A DNA stretch of 64,000 nucleotides from JAUVKT01 sp942491535 (GCA_942491535.1 CALOBV010000024.1:248001-312000), one strand, 5' to 3'; positions 24,377-33,399 are shown, counted from the stretch's first letter. Made by a program: numbers and translations. The notes: generated from the letters alone by a model not told the origin.

Positions 24377-25984
24377 ATGAAAACTCTCATAACCATTTTT
24401 ATTAGCATTACATTTTTTGCTGGATTAAACGCGCAGGAACTCAGAGACGTTCCGACCAGCATAAAGAAAGTCACACTATTCCCCGATCGCGCACAGGTAT
24501 ATCATGAAGGATCGGTAGATCTGATAAAAGGGGAAACCGTACTTAAAGTTAAGGGCTTATCTCCTAAACTGATCCAGGGAACTATCCAGGTAGAGGGGAA
24601 GGGAGCTTTTATGATTATGGCAGTAAACCCGAAGGTAAATTATCTTGATAATCCCGGGGAATCAGAAGAAATTAAAGGGCTCAGAAGCAGGATTGACAAG
24701 CTTGTTGCAAGCATCGAAGACGAGAATACTGCTATAGGGGTTCTTAGTGAGAAGGAAGCTTTCCTGGCAGCTAACAGAGTTATCACCGGTGGCGATAAGA
24801 GTATTAGTTCCAGCGAATTTAAGATTCTTACCCATCAGTAAGTTGCAGGCATCGAATCTGTCAGGCTCGGTATACAAAAAAGAAGCAGGATTATTAAGGA
24901 ATTGCAATCTGAGAAACAGAAACTCGAAAATCAGATTGCAGGAAAGATCAACATGAATTCAATGCCCAGCAGTGAGGTATTTATTACTGTTCGGGCAGAT
25001 AAAAACACCAGGGCCAGCATATCCCTGAATTACCTTGTAACTAATGCCGGATGGTATCCCTCATATGATATCAGGGTAAGCAGCACCGACTCGCCCGTCA
25101 ATATCTATTATAAGGCAAATGCTTTCCAGAACACAGGGGTCGACTGGGAGAATGTTAAGTTAAGCTTCTCAAGCGCCAGTCCTTCAGTATCCGGATTTAT
25201 GCCAGTCCTGAATCCCTGGTTTATTGATTTCCAACAAATGGCCAATAATGACCGCGGAATCTCTTCAGCTCCAGCCAGCAGATCAAGCAGGATGAAATCG
25301 GAAGCTATGGATTTTGAGTTACTTGATGAAACAGAAGCAATGTATATGGCACCTCCCGTAAGTATAACTAATACAGGAACCAACTTTACCTTTGATCTTG
25401 ATATTAATCAGAATATCCCGTCAACAGGAGAAGCATCATTGATTGAGCTCCAGAGACTGGAGGCAGATGCTGTTTATAAATATATGAGTGCTCCCAAACT
25501 GAAACAGGAAGCCTTTCTTACAGCAGGTATAGCCGACTGGGAATCGCTTAACCTGCTTGATGGTAAGGCAAATATCTATTTTGGCAATATGTTTACCGGT
25601 GAAACATATATCAGCAGAGCACAACTATCAGATACACTATCGGTTTCACTTGGCAGAGATGAAAGCATTACTATAAAGAGAGAGAAGAGAACAGATCTAA
25701 CAAGCACACGCATGATAGGAGCTAACAGGGTAGACACTCGCTCATTCCTTATTACAGTAAGAAATAACAGAACGAATAATATAAACCTGCAAATTACCGA
25801 TCAGGTTCCTATAAGTCAGAACAACCAGATAGAGGTCGAAACAGATGAAATATCCGGAGCCAGTTATAATGCAATAAATGGTGAACTGAAGTGGGTTCTG
25901 GATCTTAAACCAGGCGAAAGCAGGGAATTTATTCTGACCTATAAAGTTAAATACCCAAAAAACCAGAAAGTAATATTAGAATAA
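24377..25984 (+). pseudogene. MuiA-like protein (DUF4140/DUF4139), interrupted by an in-frame stop
   Basis: One reading frame of 536 codons carries the whole family: signal peptide (MKTLITIFISITFFAGLNAQ), N-terminal DUF4140-like part (VTLFPDRAQVYHEGSVDL), a coiled coil, and a C-terminal DUF4139-like part (SLNYLVTNAGWYPSYDIRVS, YKANAFQNTGVDWENVKL, ITDQVPIS...). TAA at 24839-24841 (codon 155) interrupts it; the frame is open on both sides with no shift, and the sequence continues the coiled coil after the stop. A TTG or ATG restart (24902, 24952) could make the C-terminal part alone. Either a nonsense mutation or a sequencing error. The family's molecular role is unknown. Confidence 0.85.
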
Positions 25985-26057
25985 AACCTATGTAAGCCTT
26001 ATGCCCTATGCCCTACGCCATAAACCTTTAGTACCTTGTGTCCTTAGCCTGGTACCT
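25985..26057. repeat. Degenerate repeat words before the YccF-like gene
   Basis: Short gap filled with near-repeats such as ATGCCCTATGCCCTACGCC and GTGTCCTTAGCCTGG, the same vocabulary as other gaps in this window. Confidence 0.5.
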
Positions 26058-26427
26058 ATGAAAACACTCGGAAACATTCTCTGGCTTATATTCGGTGGAA
26101 TCCTGATTGCTATAGAATATTTTGCTGCCAGCCTGGTCTTAATGATTACTATTATTGGTATTCCCTTCGGGGTACAGACACTTAAACTGGGGATACTCGC
26201 GCTATGGCCCTTTGGACAGAGAGGCTCATGCCGGTGCCAGATCATCTGGTTGTCTGTATGTGCTGATGAATATTATCTGGATATTTATCGGAGGAATATG
26301 GATCTCACTCTCCCACCTGGTATTCGGCTTACTCTTGTGTATTACTATTATCGGCATTCCATTTGGCATGCAGCACTTTAAGCTTGCCGGGGTAGCCTTA
26401 ACTCCTTTTGGCAGGGATATATATTGA
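26058..26427 (+). pseudogene. YccF-domain inner-membrane protein, frameshifted
   Basis: The gene encodes two copies of the YccF repeat: TLGNILWLIFGGI...TIIGIPFGVQTLKLG and NIIWIFIGGIWIS...TIIGIPFGMQHFKLAG, ending LTPFGRDIY. The first half is read from 26058, the second in the +1 frame. Dropping one base near 26217 (the C in TTTGGACAGAG) joins them as PFGREAHAG, giving a normal 122-residue protein. So a single-base insertion, or a base-call error, breaks it. Function of the family is not established. Confidence 0.85.
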
Positions 26428-26465
26428 AAAGGCATAGGGCGAAGGGCACAAAGAGCTAAGAGGTT

Positions 26466-26495
26466 TGTCATTCCGAGCGAAGAGAGGAATCTGTG
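26466..26495. repeat. REP-like element, copy B
   Basis: TGTCATTCCGAGCGAAGAGA then GGAATCTGTG; the inverted counterpart is copy C at 27594-27630. The two face each other across the transposase region. Confidence 0.75.
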
Positions 26496-26592
26496 TGTGG
26501 GGAGCAGGGGCAGGGAGTTACTTATAAACAATCTTATTGGTGAAACAATTACATAATTAATTACGTAATTATTAATTATTGGACTATAGGAG

Positions 26593-26674
26593 AAAGTTGA
26601 TAAAGTGGTAAAGTTTATAAGGTGCTTCTATGGACGGAATTTATTGGTTTCGCAAGCATTACTTTATCAACTTT
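26593..26674. repeat. 14-bp perfect inverted repeat
   Basis: AAAGTTGATAAAGT (26593-26606) and ACTTTATCAACTTT (26661-26674) flank 54 bases. It lies in the 445-base gene-free stretch 26428-26872, which also contains a palindrome TAATTACGTAATTA (26558-26571). No open frame in it resembles a gene. Confidence 0.7.
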
Positions 26675-26739
26675 ATAAACCCTTTCAACCTTAAAACAAC
26701 TTGTTGGATTATGGGGCAAGGTTTTATGAAAACGTACAT

Positions 26740-27417
26740 AAACCACGGAGTGGTTTAACATAATAGCCACGGGTATCACCCGTGGGTGAAAATGACCCCA
26801 AAACAGTTCACCCCCGGAGGGGTTGAATAATTTTTTGTAAATTACAGTTGTCTTGCTGTAAAAACAAAAACTATGTCAACCTATACCAGGATACTTTACC
26901 ATATTGTATTTGGAAGTAAGGACTATACTGCTTTCCTAACAACAGCCAACAAGGATATTCTTTTTAAATATATTGGCGGGATACTGAATAATAAGAATTG
27001 CCATCCATATAAGGTTGGTGGATATAGAAACCACATTCATATTGTTTTCGATCTTCACCCATCGATTTCACTGTCGGATCTTGTCAGAGATGTAAAAAGA
27101 TCAAGCGCAGGATTTATGAAGGATCATAAAGTAAGTTTTAATAGGTTTCCCGGGTGGCAGGTCGGATATGGTGCTTTTACCTATTCAGTCGAATCATTAA
27201 ACAACCTGATTAATTACGTAAGTAATCAGGAAAATCATCATAAACGGAAGTCATTTAAAGAGGAACTAATTGAGTTCTTAACGAAGCAGGGAGTTCCGTA
27301 TAATGAAGTATTCTTATTGAAATGACTTTTATTCACCCCCTCCGGGGCTGGCATCTTTATGTCATTTTATCTTCCACAGGTGGGACTGTGGCTACTATAT
27401 CAGACCCCTCCGGGGTC
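26740..27417 (+). mobile_element. Solo IS200/RAYT-type element with hairpin-rich inverted ends
   Basis: Each side of the transposase gene carries three hairpins in mirrored order. Left: AAACCAC-GGA-GTGGTTT (26740-26756), CCACGGGT-ATC-ACCCGTGG (26767-26785), CCCCCGGAGGGG (26811-26822). Right: CCCCCTCCGGGG (27336-27347), CCACAG-GTGGGA-CTGTGG (27374-27391), GACCCCTCCGGGGTC (27403-27417). The arms align as imperfect inverted repeats of roughly 70-90 bases, with the right arm starting about 4 bases after the stop codon. Paired palindromes around a single Y1 HUH transposase are typical of REP-associated transposases. Confidence 0.8.
26873..27325 (+). CDS. IS200-like/REP-associated tyrosine transposase
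   Basis: A 150-residue Y1-type HUH single-strand transposase. The HUH motif is HIH (residues 54-56, GGYRNHIHIVFDLHPS) and the likely catalytic Tyr is Tyr115 in LINYVSNQENHH. The length and the start (STYTRILYHIVFGSK) fit the IS200 family; no accessory tnpB is present. The frame is intact, unlike the two genes just upstream, so the element may still be active or recently arrived. Confidence 0.92.
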   Translation: MSTYTRILYHIVFGSKDYTAFLTTANKDILFKYIGGILNNKNCHPYKVGGYRNHIHIVFDLHPSISLSDLVRDVKRSSAGFMKDHKVSFNRFPGWQVGYGAFTYSVESLNNLINYVSNQENHHKRKSFKEELIEFLTKQGVPYNEVFLLK

Positions 27418-27477
27418 AGGACCCACAAATCTTCTATTTAGATGACCATGGGTTCCGGTTTTATGATCCACCATTGT

Positions 27478-27588
27478 AAACTCATTCTCAACTCATTCTA
27501 AACCCATTCTCAACTCATTCTAAACCCATTCTAAACTTCTCAACCCATTCTAACTCATTCTCAACTCACTCTCAACTCATTCTAAACC
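27478..27588. repeat. Degenerate 10-12 bp tandem array
   Basis: About ten units built from AACTCATTCT and AAACCCATTCT with small changes in length (10-12 bases). It occupies the gene-free stretch between the transposase and the ThiL-like gene, together with REP-like copy C and a promoter. Confidence 0.85.
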
Positions 27589-27593
27589 TTTTT

Positions 27594-27630
27594 CAGATTC
27601 CTCGTCGCTTCACTCGCTCGGAATGACACA
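27594..27630. repeat. REP-like element, copy C
   Basis: CAGATTCCTCGTCGCTTCAC followed by TCGCTCGGAATGACACA; the reverse complement matches copy B (26466-26495) and the left half of copy A (17248). Confidence 0.75.
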
Positions 27631-27656
27631 CCCCGTACCCCGCACCCCATACACTC

Positions 27657-27687
27657 TTTGCCCTTAGCCTGTCTTTGACTATCTTTG
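27657..27687 (+). promoter_or_regulatory. Promoter of the ThiL-like gene
   Basis: TTTG (27657-27660), 19 bases, then TATCTTTG (27680-27687): an exact fit to the Bacteroidota housekeeping promoter. The start codon is 17 bases after the box, implying a leader of about 10 bases. The -33 box falls in repeat-like words (CTTTGCCCTTAGCC). Confidence 0.75.
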
Positions 27688-27703
27688 CAGCAAATATCAT
27701 AGA

Positions 27704-28693
27704 ATGGCAGACAAAGAGAAACAAGAAGAAAAGGGTTTTGGAAAATATATCCTGATTGAAAAAATACAAAAGAAATTTCCGAAGACTTTTATTAGCTCAG
27801 ATGATAGTGATAAGATCCTTGTAAGTACCTCGGTACTACTTGAAGGGATTCATTTCAGTATGACATACTTCCCCCTGAAGCACCTTGGTTATAAAGCAGT
27901 AATAAGCTCTATAGCAGGAATATACAATAAAGGAGGCAAGCCTGAGACTGTTGATATTAACCTTGGGATTAGCAGCAGGTATAAGGTGGAGGATATTGAA
28001 ACAATAATAGAGGGGGTAGATATCGCCTGCCAGAATTATAATCTTAAGATATCCGGATTAAATATCGACAGTTCTCTTACCGGCTTAACGCTTGCAGTTA
28101 CTTCAAACGGATCTGAATACCCTGAAATTATTTCAGGGTCAGAACCCACAGAAACAGATCTTGTTTGCGTCAGCGGCGACCTTGGAGCAGCCTATATGGG
28201 TTTGCAGCTATTAGAACGTGAGCGTAAGGTATTTGAAGAGACAGGCGGATCACAGCCCCAGCTTGAAGGTAGAGAATATGTTATAGGACGTCAGCTAAAA
28301 CCTGAAATCGATATTGATATAATTGGCAAGATTTCAGAAGCCGGGTTAAAACCTTCTTCGGTAAGAATACTTAAGGAAGGACTTGCCTCTGACCTGATGG
28401 GTTTATCAAAAAGGCATCAACTGGGGTGCAGGCTATATCACAATAAGATTCCATATACACAGGAGACTGCTGATGCGGGCAATGAATTTGGTATGGAGCC
28501 ACTTATTGCTGCCCTTAGCGGTGGCGATGATTTTGAGTTTATGTTTACTTTTCCTGTCTCGGATTTTGAAAAGATCGAAAAGATCGAAGACCTAAGCATC
28601 GTAGGTCACCTTACACCACAAAATGAAGCTTTCACCCTGGCTCTGCAGGATAACAGCCTTGCAGAACTTAAAGCACAGGGATGGGAGGAGTAA
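27704..28693 (+). CDS. ThiL-like protein (PurM/thiamine-monophosphate kinase fold) lacking catalytic residues
   Basis: A 329-residue protein that follows ThiL over its length: TYFPLKHLGYKAV (54-66), SGDLGAAYMGLQLLERE (157-173), EYVIGRQLKPE (191-201), LSGGDDFEFMFT (271-282), ending ELKAQGW. ThiL uses ATP and Mg to make thiamine diphosphate. The Mg/ATP motifs are changed: GIGDDxA is SSDDSDKI (31-38), STDxLxxGxHF is STSVLLEGIHF (41-51), NxSDxxAM is ISSIAGIY (67-74), GGDTTxS is GLNIDSS (118-124), and DxSDGL is RILKEGL (221-227). Kinase activity therefore seems unlikely. The rest is intact, with a consensus promoter, so a binding or regulatory role is possible. Confidence 0.85.
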   Translation: MADKEKQEEKGFGKYILIEKIQKKFPKTFISSDDSDKILVSTSVLLEGIHFSMTYFPLKHLGYKAVISSIAGIYNKGGKPETVDINLGISSRYKVEDIETIIEGVDIACQNYNLKISGLNIDSSLTGLTLAVTSNGSEYPEIISGSEPTETDLVCVSGDLGAAYMGLQLLERERKVFEETGGSQPQLEGREYVIGRQLKPEIDIDIIGKISEAGLKPSSVRILKEGLASDLMGLSKRHQLGCRLYHNKIPYTQETADAGNEFGMEPLIAALSGGDDFEFMFTFPVSDFEKIEKIEDLSIVGHLTPQNEAFTLALQDNSLAELKAQGWEE

Positions 28694-28783
28694 TTTGAGA
28701 AGCAAATTACGCAGGGAGCACGGAGCATGGAGCATGGAATTTTTTCAAGCCCTTTGTCGTTCGCCGTTGGTCGTTTGCCTTCT

Positions 28784-29563
28784 TTATCTTGTTGCTGCTT
28801 TAATAATTCCTCGCTTGGAGCCTGAAATAAAATCCAGTACTGCGTCGCGTTCCGGAGTGACTTTAAATTCAGCCTTAATATGTTCGACTGCCTGGGTGGT
28901 ATTTCTACCCGACTGATAGATTACCCTGTACATATCATGAATCTCATCTATCTGCTCCTTGGAGAAGCCTCTTCTCTGGAGCCCGACACTGTTAATTCCC
29001 ATATATCCGACGGGGTTATGATTTACCATAACATACGGAGGTACATCTTTTCTGAGCATTGTTCCACCGCCAAGCATGGCATGCGAGCCTATATGTGTAA
29101 ACTGGTGTACGGCAGAGCCTCCTCCAATAATAACCCAGTCGCCAAGAATCACCTCCCCTGCGAGTCCGACATTATTTACAAGGATGCAATTATCACCAAC
29201 AATGCAATCATGGGCAACATGAGAATTGGCCATCAGCAGGCAGTTTTTCCCCACAATGGTCTTGCCAAGGGCACGGGTACCACGATTTACTGTAACACCT
29301 TCCCTCATTGTTGTATTATCGCCTACCTCGGTTATAGTTTCTTCCCCATCAAACTTAAGGTCCTGGGGAATAGCAGAGATTACTGCACCGGGGAAGGTCT
29401 GGCAGTTTTTACCGAGACGCGCACCGTCCATAATAACCGAATTAGGACCTATCCACGATCCGTCGCCAATAACCACATCTCCTGATATATAAGCGAAAGG
29501 CTCTACGGTAACGTTTTCACCAAGCCTGGCATCAGGATGAATATAAGCCTGATCTGAAATCAT
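28784..29563 (-). CDS. lpxA: Acyl-ACP-UDP-N-acetylglucosamine O-acyltransferase
   Basis: A 259-residue left-handed beta-helix enzyme for the first step of lipid A synthesis. Hexapeptide repeats run from about residue 10 to 180 (IHPDARLGENVTVEPFAYI); the catalytic His lies in ANSHVAHDCIVGDN, and VGLQRRGFSKEQI is the typical C-terminal block. The gene follows lpxC-fabZ by one base, so it is coupled to the enzymes on either side of it in the pathway. Confidence 0.98.
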   Translation of the reverse strand: MISDQAYIHPDARLGENVTVEPFAYISGDVVIGDGSWIGPNSVIMDGARLGKNCQTFPGAVISAIPQDLKFDGEETITEVGDNTTMREGVTVNRGTRALGKTIVGKNCLLMANSHVAHDCIVGDNCILVNNVGLAGEVILGDWVIIGGGSAVHQFTHIGSHAMLGGGTMLRKDVPPYVMVNHNPVGYMGINSVGLQRRGFSKEQIDEIHDMYRVIYQSGRNTTQAVEHIKAEFKVTPERDAVLDFISGSKRGIIKAATR

Positions 29564-29564
29564 A

Positions 29565-30959
29565 TTATTTGTTTTTTACAATTTGTGCAACCAGTTCTCC
29601 TTCAGCTGCAAGATGTGAACCTACATATACTCTTCCATACATTGAAACAATACCACGACGCACCTCATCTGTCATCTCAAGCTTTATAATAAGTGTATCG
29701 CCAGGTACAATTTTCCTCTTGAACTTGACCTTATCAATTTTTAAAAAATATGTCGACCATCGTTCTGGTTCGTCTACAGTACTTAAGACTAATATCCCAC
29801 CCACCTGGGCCATGGCTTCAACCTGCAATACCCCGGGCATAACGGGCTCATCCGGAAAATGTCCCTGGAAAAACTCCTCGTTAACAGTAGTGTTTTTTAT
29901 ACCTACTACAGATGTGTCGTCGGTATATATAATCTTATCAACCATCAAAAAGGGATACCTGTGAGGCAGTATTTTCCTGACCTCTACCGTTGAATATACG
30001 GGCTCTGCATTAGGATCATAAACAGGAACATCGTTCTTGGCTTTACCTTTCTTTATTTCCTGTCGTACCAGTTTGGCCAGGTTTGTATTTGCCAGATGAC
30101 CAGGTCTGGTAGCAACAATCTTACCTTTAACATGCTTACCAACCAGGGCCATATCACCAAGAAGATCAAGTAGTTTATGGCGTGCCGGCTCATTTGGAAA
30201 TCTTAAATCAGTATTATTTAGTATTCCTTCTTTATGAGCATTAATATTCGGCTTATTAAATAATTGCGCAATCCTGTCCAGCTCAGCCTGAGGAACCTCC
30301 TTTTCAAGAATTACTATTGCATTATCCAGGTCTCCGCCTTTTATCAGACCTGCATTATAAAGTGGCTCCAGCTCATGAAAAAACACGAAGGTGCGACTCG
30401 AGCTTATCTCCTCGGCAAAATCCTTCTTATTATTAAGCATGGCATACTGGTTGCCAAGGATCTTTGAATTATAATCGATTAATACATTAATACTAAGATG
30501 ATCGTCTGGATAAATGATAAGATCCACTCCATGTTCTTCGTCAGAATATGTGATTTTTTCTTTAATCACGTAGTATTCCCTGTCGGCTTTCTGTTCTACT
30601 ATCCCCACCTTATTTATCTCATCTACAAACATAGCCGATGAACCTCCCATAATAGGAGCCTCAGGTCCGTCTATCTCAACAAGAATATTATCGAGGTTCA
30701 TCCCATAAAAAGAGGCCAGTACATGTTCAATTGTAGCAACGCTTGCCCCGTTCTCCTTAAGAGTAGTACCTCTCGAGGTATCTACTACGTTTTCTGCTAT
30801 CGCATTGATTATTGGTTTTTCGGGCATATCAACCCTGCAAAACTTAAAGCCATGACCGACAGGTGCCGGTTTGAAAGTTATATTAACATCTACTCCCGTA
30901 TGAAGGCCTTTTCCGGTCAGCCTTACATCAGCCTTTAATGTCCTTTGCTTTATACTCAT
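29565..30959 (-). CDS. lpxC/fabZ: Bifunctional LpxC deacetylase / FabZ dehydratase
   Basis: A 464-residue fusion. Residues 1 to about 305 are LpxC, the Zn-dependent deacetylase that commits to lipid A (KGLHTGVDVNITF, ATIEHVLASFYG, HKLLDLLGDMALVG). Residues about 320-464 are FabZ, the beta-hydroxyacyl-ACP dehydratase (LPHRYPFLMVDKI, FFQGHFPDEPVMPGVLQVEA with the catalytic His and Glu). This fusion is standard in Bacteroidota and links fatty-acid supply with lipid A. It precedes lpxA in the operon; no full consensus promoter is visible in the 119 bases upstream. Confidence 0.98.
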   Translation of the reverse strand: MSIKQRTLKADVRLTGKGLHTGVDVNITFKPAPVGHGFKFCRVDMPEKPIINAIAENVVDTSRGTTLKENGASVATIEHVLASFYGMNLDNILVEIDGPEAPIMGGSSAMFVDEINKVGIVEQKADREYYVIKEKITYSDEEHGVDLIIYPDDHLSINVLIDYNSKILGNQYAMLNNKKDFAEEISSSRTFVFFHELEPLYNAGLIKGGDLDNAIVILEKEVPQAELDRIAQLFNKPNINAHKEGILNNTDLRFPNEPARHKLLDLLGDMALVGKHVKGKIVATRPGHLANTNLAKLVRQEIKKGKAKNDVPVYDPNAEPVYSTVEVRKILPHRYPFLMVDKIIYTDDTSVVGIKNTTVNEEFFQGHFPDEPVMPGVLQVEAMAQVGGILVLSTVDEPERWSTYFLKIDKVKFKRKIVPGDTLIIKLEMTDEVRRGIVSMYGRVYVGSHLAAEGELVAQIVKNK

Positions 30960-31078
30960 TAATTCAGAAGTTTTTCAGTTAAATTATGGATGCAAAGAAA
31001 GAAAAAAAAATCGAACAAGCCAGCTAATGTGGCCCTAACTTGGTTTAAGTCAAATGTTTTAAATTGGAACGCAATGAT

Positions 31079-32116
31079 TTATCTATCTTTTAAAAGTTTG
31101 ATTTCTTTAGCAAGAATATCAACTTTCTCTTTCAGGTCGGGAAGCCTTCTGAAAACAATATAAGATTTTTGAAAACTCTTAAAATCAAATGCAGGCGAGC
31201 CATATACTATAGTGTCGGGCTTCTTTATCGTCCCGCTGATACCGGTTTGTGCTGCAGCTTTAGTGCCATCAGCAATTTTTATATGTCCTGTTATTCCAAC
31301 CTGTCCCCCGAACATACAGTTCTTTCCTATTTTGGTAGACCCTGCCACTCCGCTCTGGCCTGCCATAACAGTATGGTCGCCAATCTCCACATTATGCCCC
31401 ACCTGTACCAGGTTGTCGAGCTTAACCCCTTTTCTAATAATGGTAGAACCCATTGTAGCCCTGTCGACAACGGTGTTAGCACCAATCTCAACATCATCTT
31501 CCAGAATAACATTACCTACCTGGGGTATTTTCTTATAATCATTTGAGCTGCTGGGTGCGAATCCAAATCCATCACTTCCTACTACTGCTCCTGCATGAAT
31601 AATACATCTCTTACCAATCTTACATTCGTGGTAAACCTTTACCCCTGAATAGAGTATGCACCCGTCGCCAACACTGGTATTATCGCCAATATAGGCATGT
31701 GGATAAATATGCACATCATTACCCAGAACTACATTTACGCCGATATATGCCATTGCCCCGATATATACATTTTTACCAAGCTGTGCTGTTTCCTCAATTA
31801 CAGCTGCTTTATGAATGCCTGTCTTTTTTGGCTTGGACTCTTCGTAAAGTGTTAGCAGTGATGCAAAAGCCTCATATGCATTTGCCACCTTTATCATGGT
31901 TGTGCTGACATCGGCCGATGGAATAAAATCATTATTTACAAGTACTATAGACGACCTGGTACTGTAAATATATTGCTCGTAATTCATATTGGCCAGGAAT
32001 GAAATTGCTCCCTTATGACCTTCCTCTATTTTTGCAACTGTGGTAACTTCAACATTCGGATCTCCGACTATTTCACCTTTTAAAAATCCTGCAATTAATT
32101 GTGCTGTAAACTTCAT
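31079..32116 (-). CDS. lpxD: UDP-3-O-(3-hydroxyacyl)glucosamine N-acyltransferase
   Basis: A 345-residue enzyme for the third lipid A step. An N-terminal UDP-binding domain (FTAQLIAGFLKGEIVGDPN) is followed by hexapeptide beta-helix repeats; the catalytic His is in KLDNLVQVGHNVEIGDHT and the acyl-chain block in GSDGFGFAP. Its start overlaps the HD hydrolase stop by four bases, so the two are translated together. It is separated from lpxC-fabZ by 119 bases. Confidence 0.97.
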   Translation of the reverse strand: MKFTAQLIAGFLKGEIVGDPNVEVTTVAKIEEGHKGAISFLANMNYEQYIYSTRSSIVLVNNDFIPSADVSTTMIKVANAYEAFASLLTLYEESKPKKTGIHKAAVIEETAQLGKNVYIGAMAYIGVNVVLGNDVHIYPHAYIGDNTSVGDGCILYSGVKVYHECKIGKRCIIHAGAVVGSDGFGFAPSSSNDYKKIPQVGNVILEDDVEIGANTVVDRATMGSTIIRKGVKLDNLVQVGHNVEIGDHTVMAGQSGVAGSTKIGKNCMFGGQVGITGHIKIADGTKAAAQTGISGTIKKPDTIVYGSPAFDFKSFQKSYIVFRRLPDLKEKVDILAKEIKLLKDR

Positions 32117-33381
32117 TTTTTATTATATTTTTTTCTTAGCTCTTTGGGGTAACACAAGAAATACTTGGTAATCTTTTGAGAAAGTGCCTCATGATTTAAC
32201 ATGTCCGACACATCAGTAATCTCTTTCAGATCACCTGCTTTAGTCAATATCTTTACACTCGGTGCAGCCGGAGCATAGGTCCTGTTTGAAACTTCACCGG
32301 AAAAAACATAGTATTTTAGCTCGTTCTCTTCAAGGTTCATTAAGCGGCCTGCCTCACTGGCAATACCTAAAACATTTTCACTATCAAAGGGTGTATTCTG
32401 TAGTTCTATTGCAAGCAAATTTCTTGCAAGTAGCCTTCCCGACAGATCAGACAATATTTTATCATCACTACCCTTCCACATCCTTATAGAAGCAAGCAGT
32501 TCATTATCGTCTACCATCAGGTATTTACTTATTATATTATCAGAACCGCTATCATCGCTTATTATTGATTTTTCAGTTTGCTGCTTCTCAAGAAAAAAAT
32601 GCAGTGCAGGAGTAGACTCTATATGCTTTCCCTGTTTTAATAGCTCTTTTACTCTTAAAATAATATTGATCAGAAGCCTTTCGGCAGATACAACCGTCTT
32701 ATGCATATAGACCTGCCAGTACATTAACCGTCGTGCTATAAGAAAGTTCTCGATCGAATAGATCCCCTTTTCCTCCACCACGAGCCTGCCATCTTTAACG
32801 TTAATCATTTTTATTATGCGACCCGATCCCACTGATCCTTCTACCACACCTGAAAAGTAAGTGTCGCGAACAAGGTAATCCAGCCTGTCCATATCGATCT
32901 GGCTCGATATCAGATCGTGAAAAAAAGCTCTTTCGTATTTTCCGGTAAACATACTTATAGCCAGGTCGAGTTTGCCCTTAAACTCCCGGTTTAGTTTATC
33001 CATGATAGACAGAGAAAGAATTTCATGATTCGCTCCATCGATCAAAAAATACTCAAGGGCATGCGAGAAAGGCCCATGACCAATATCGTGAAGCAAAATT
33101 GCTGCCAGGGAAGCTTCTTCTTCTTCTTCCGATATCTCAACACCCTTATTACTCAATGTCTCAAGCGCCAGGCCCATAAGGTGAAGAGCACCAAGGCTGT
33201 GCTGGAACCTGCTATGTGTTGCACCCGGATAAACATATTCCGATAGTCCCAGTTGCTTTATATATCGTAGTCTTTGAAAATAGGGATGCTTAAGCAGCTC
33301 GTAAATAAAACCCTCAGGTATTGAAATAAACCCGTGAACAGGATCATTAATAATCTTAGATATATGTAAGGAGGCTTTCAA
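32113..33381 (-). CDS. HD-domain phosphohydrolase (dNTPase-like)
   Basis: A 422-residue HD superfamily protein. Metal ligands: HSRFQHSLGALHLM (H...), LLHDIGHGPFSHALE (HD), and the downstream D in SSQIDMDRLDYLVRDT. This organisation is that of SAMHD1/YwfO-like dNTP triphosphohydrolases. Substrate cannot be read from sequence. It is encoded first in an operon with lpxD, an arrangement common in Bacteroidota, from a well-formed promoter 19 bases upstream of the start codon. Confidence 0.93.
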   Translation of the reverse strand: MKASLHISKIINDPVHGFISIPEGFIYELLKHPYFQRLRYIKQLGLSEYVYPGATHSRFQHSLGALHLMGLALETLSNKGVEISEEEEEASLAAILLHDIGHGPFSHALEYFLIDGANHEILSLSIMDKLNREFKGKLDLAISMFTGKYERAFFHDLISSQIDMDRLDYLVRDTYFSGVVEGSVGSGRIIKMINVKDGRLVVEEKGIYSIENFLIARRLMYWQVYMHKTVVSAERLLINIILRVKELLKQGKHIESTPALHFFLEKQQTEKSIISDDSGSDNIISKYLMVDDNELLASIRMWKGSDDKILSDLSGRLLARNLLAIELQNTPFDSENVLGIASEAGRLMNLEENELKYYVFSGEVSNRTYAPAAPSVKILTKAGDLKEITDVSDMLNHEALSQKITKYFLCYPKELRKKYNKK

Positions 33382-33399
33382 GTCACTAACTTAGTCCTA

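Noticed and set aside
24839..24841. Recoded stop codon (selenocysteine or pyrrolysine) in the MuiA-like gene
   Set aside because: The codon is TAA, not TGA or TAG, and no downstream stem-loop of the required kind was seen.
26559..26570. Palindrome AATTACGTAATT as a regulator binding site
   Set aside because: AT-rich palindromes are frequent by chance in this gap and no gene start is positioned to use it.
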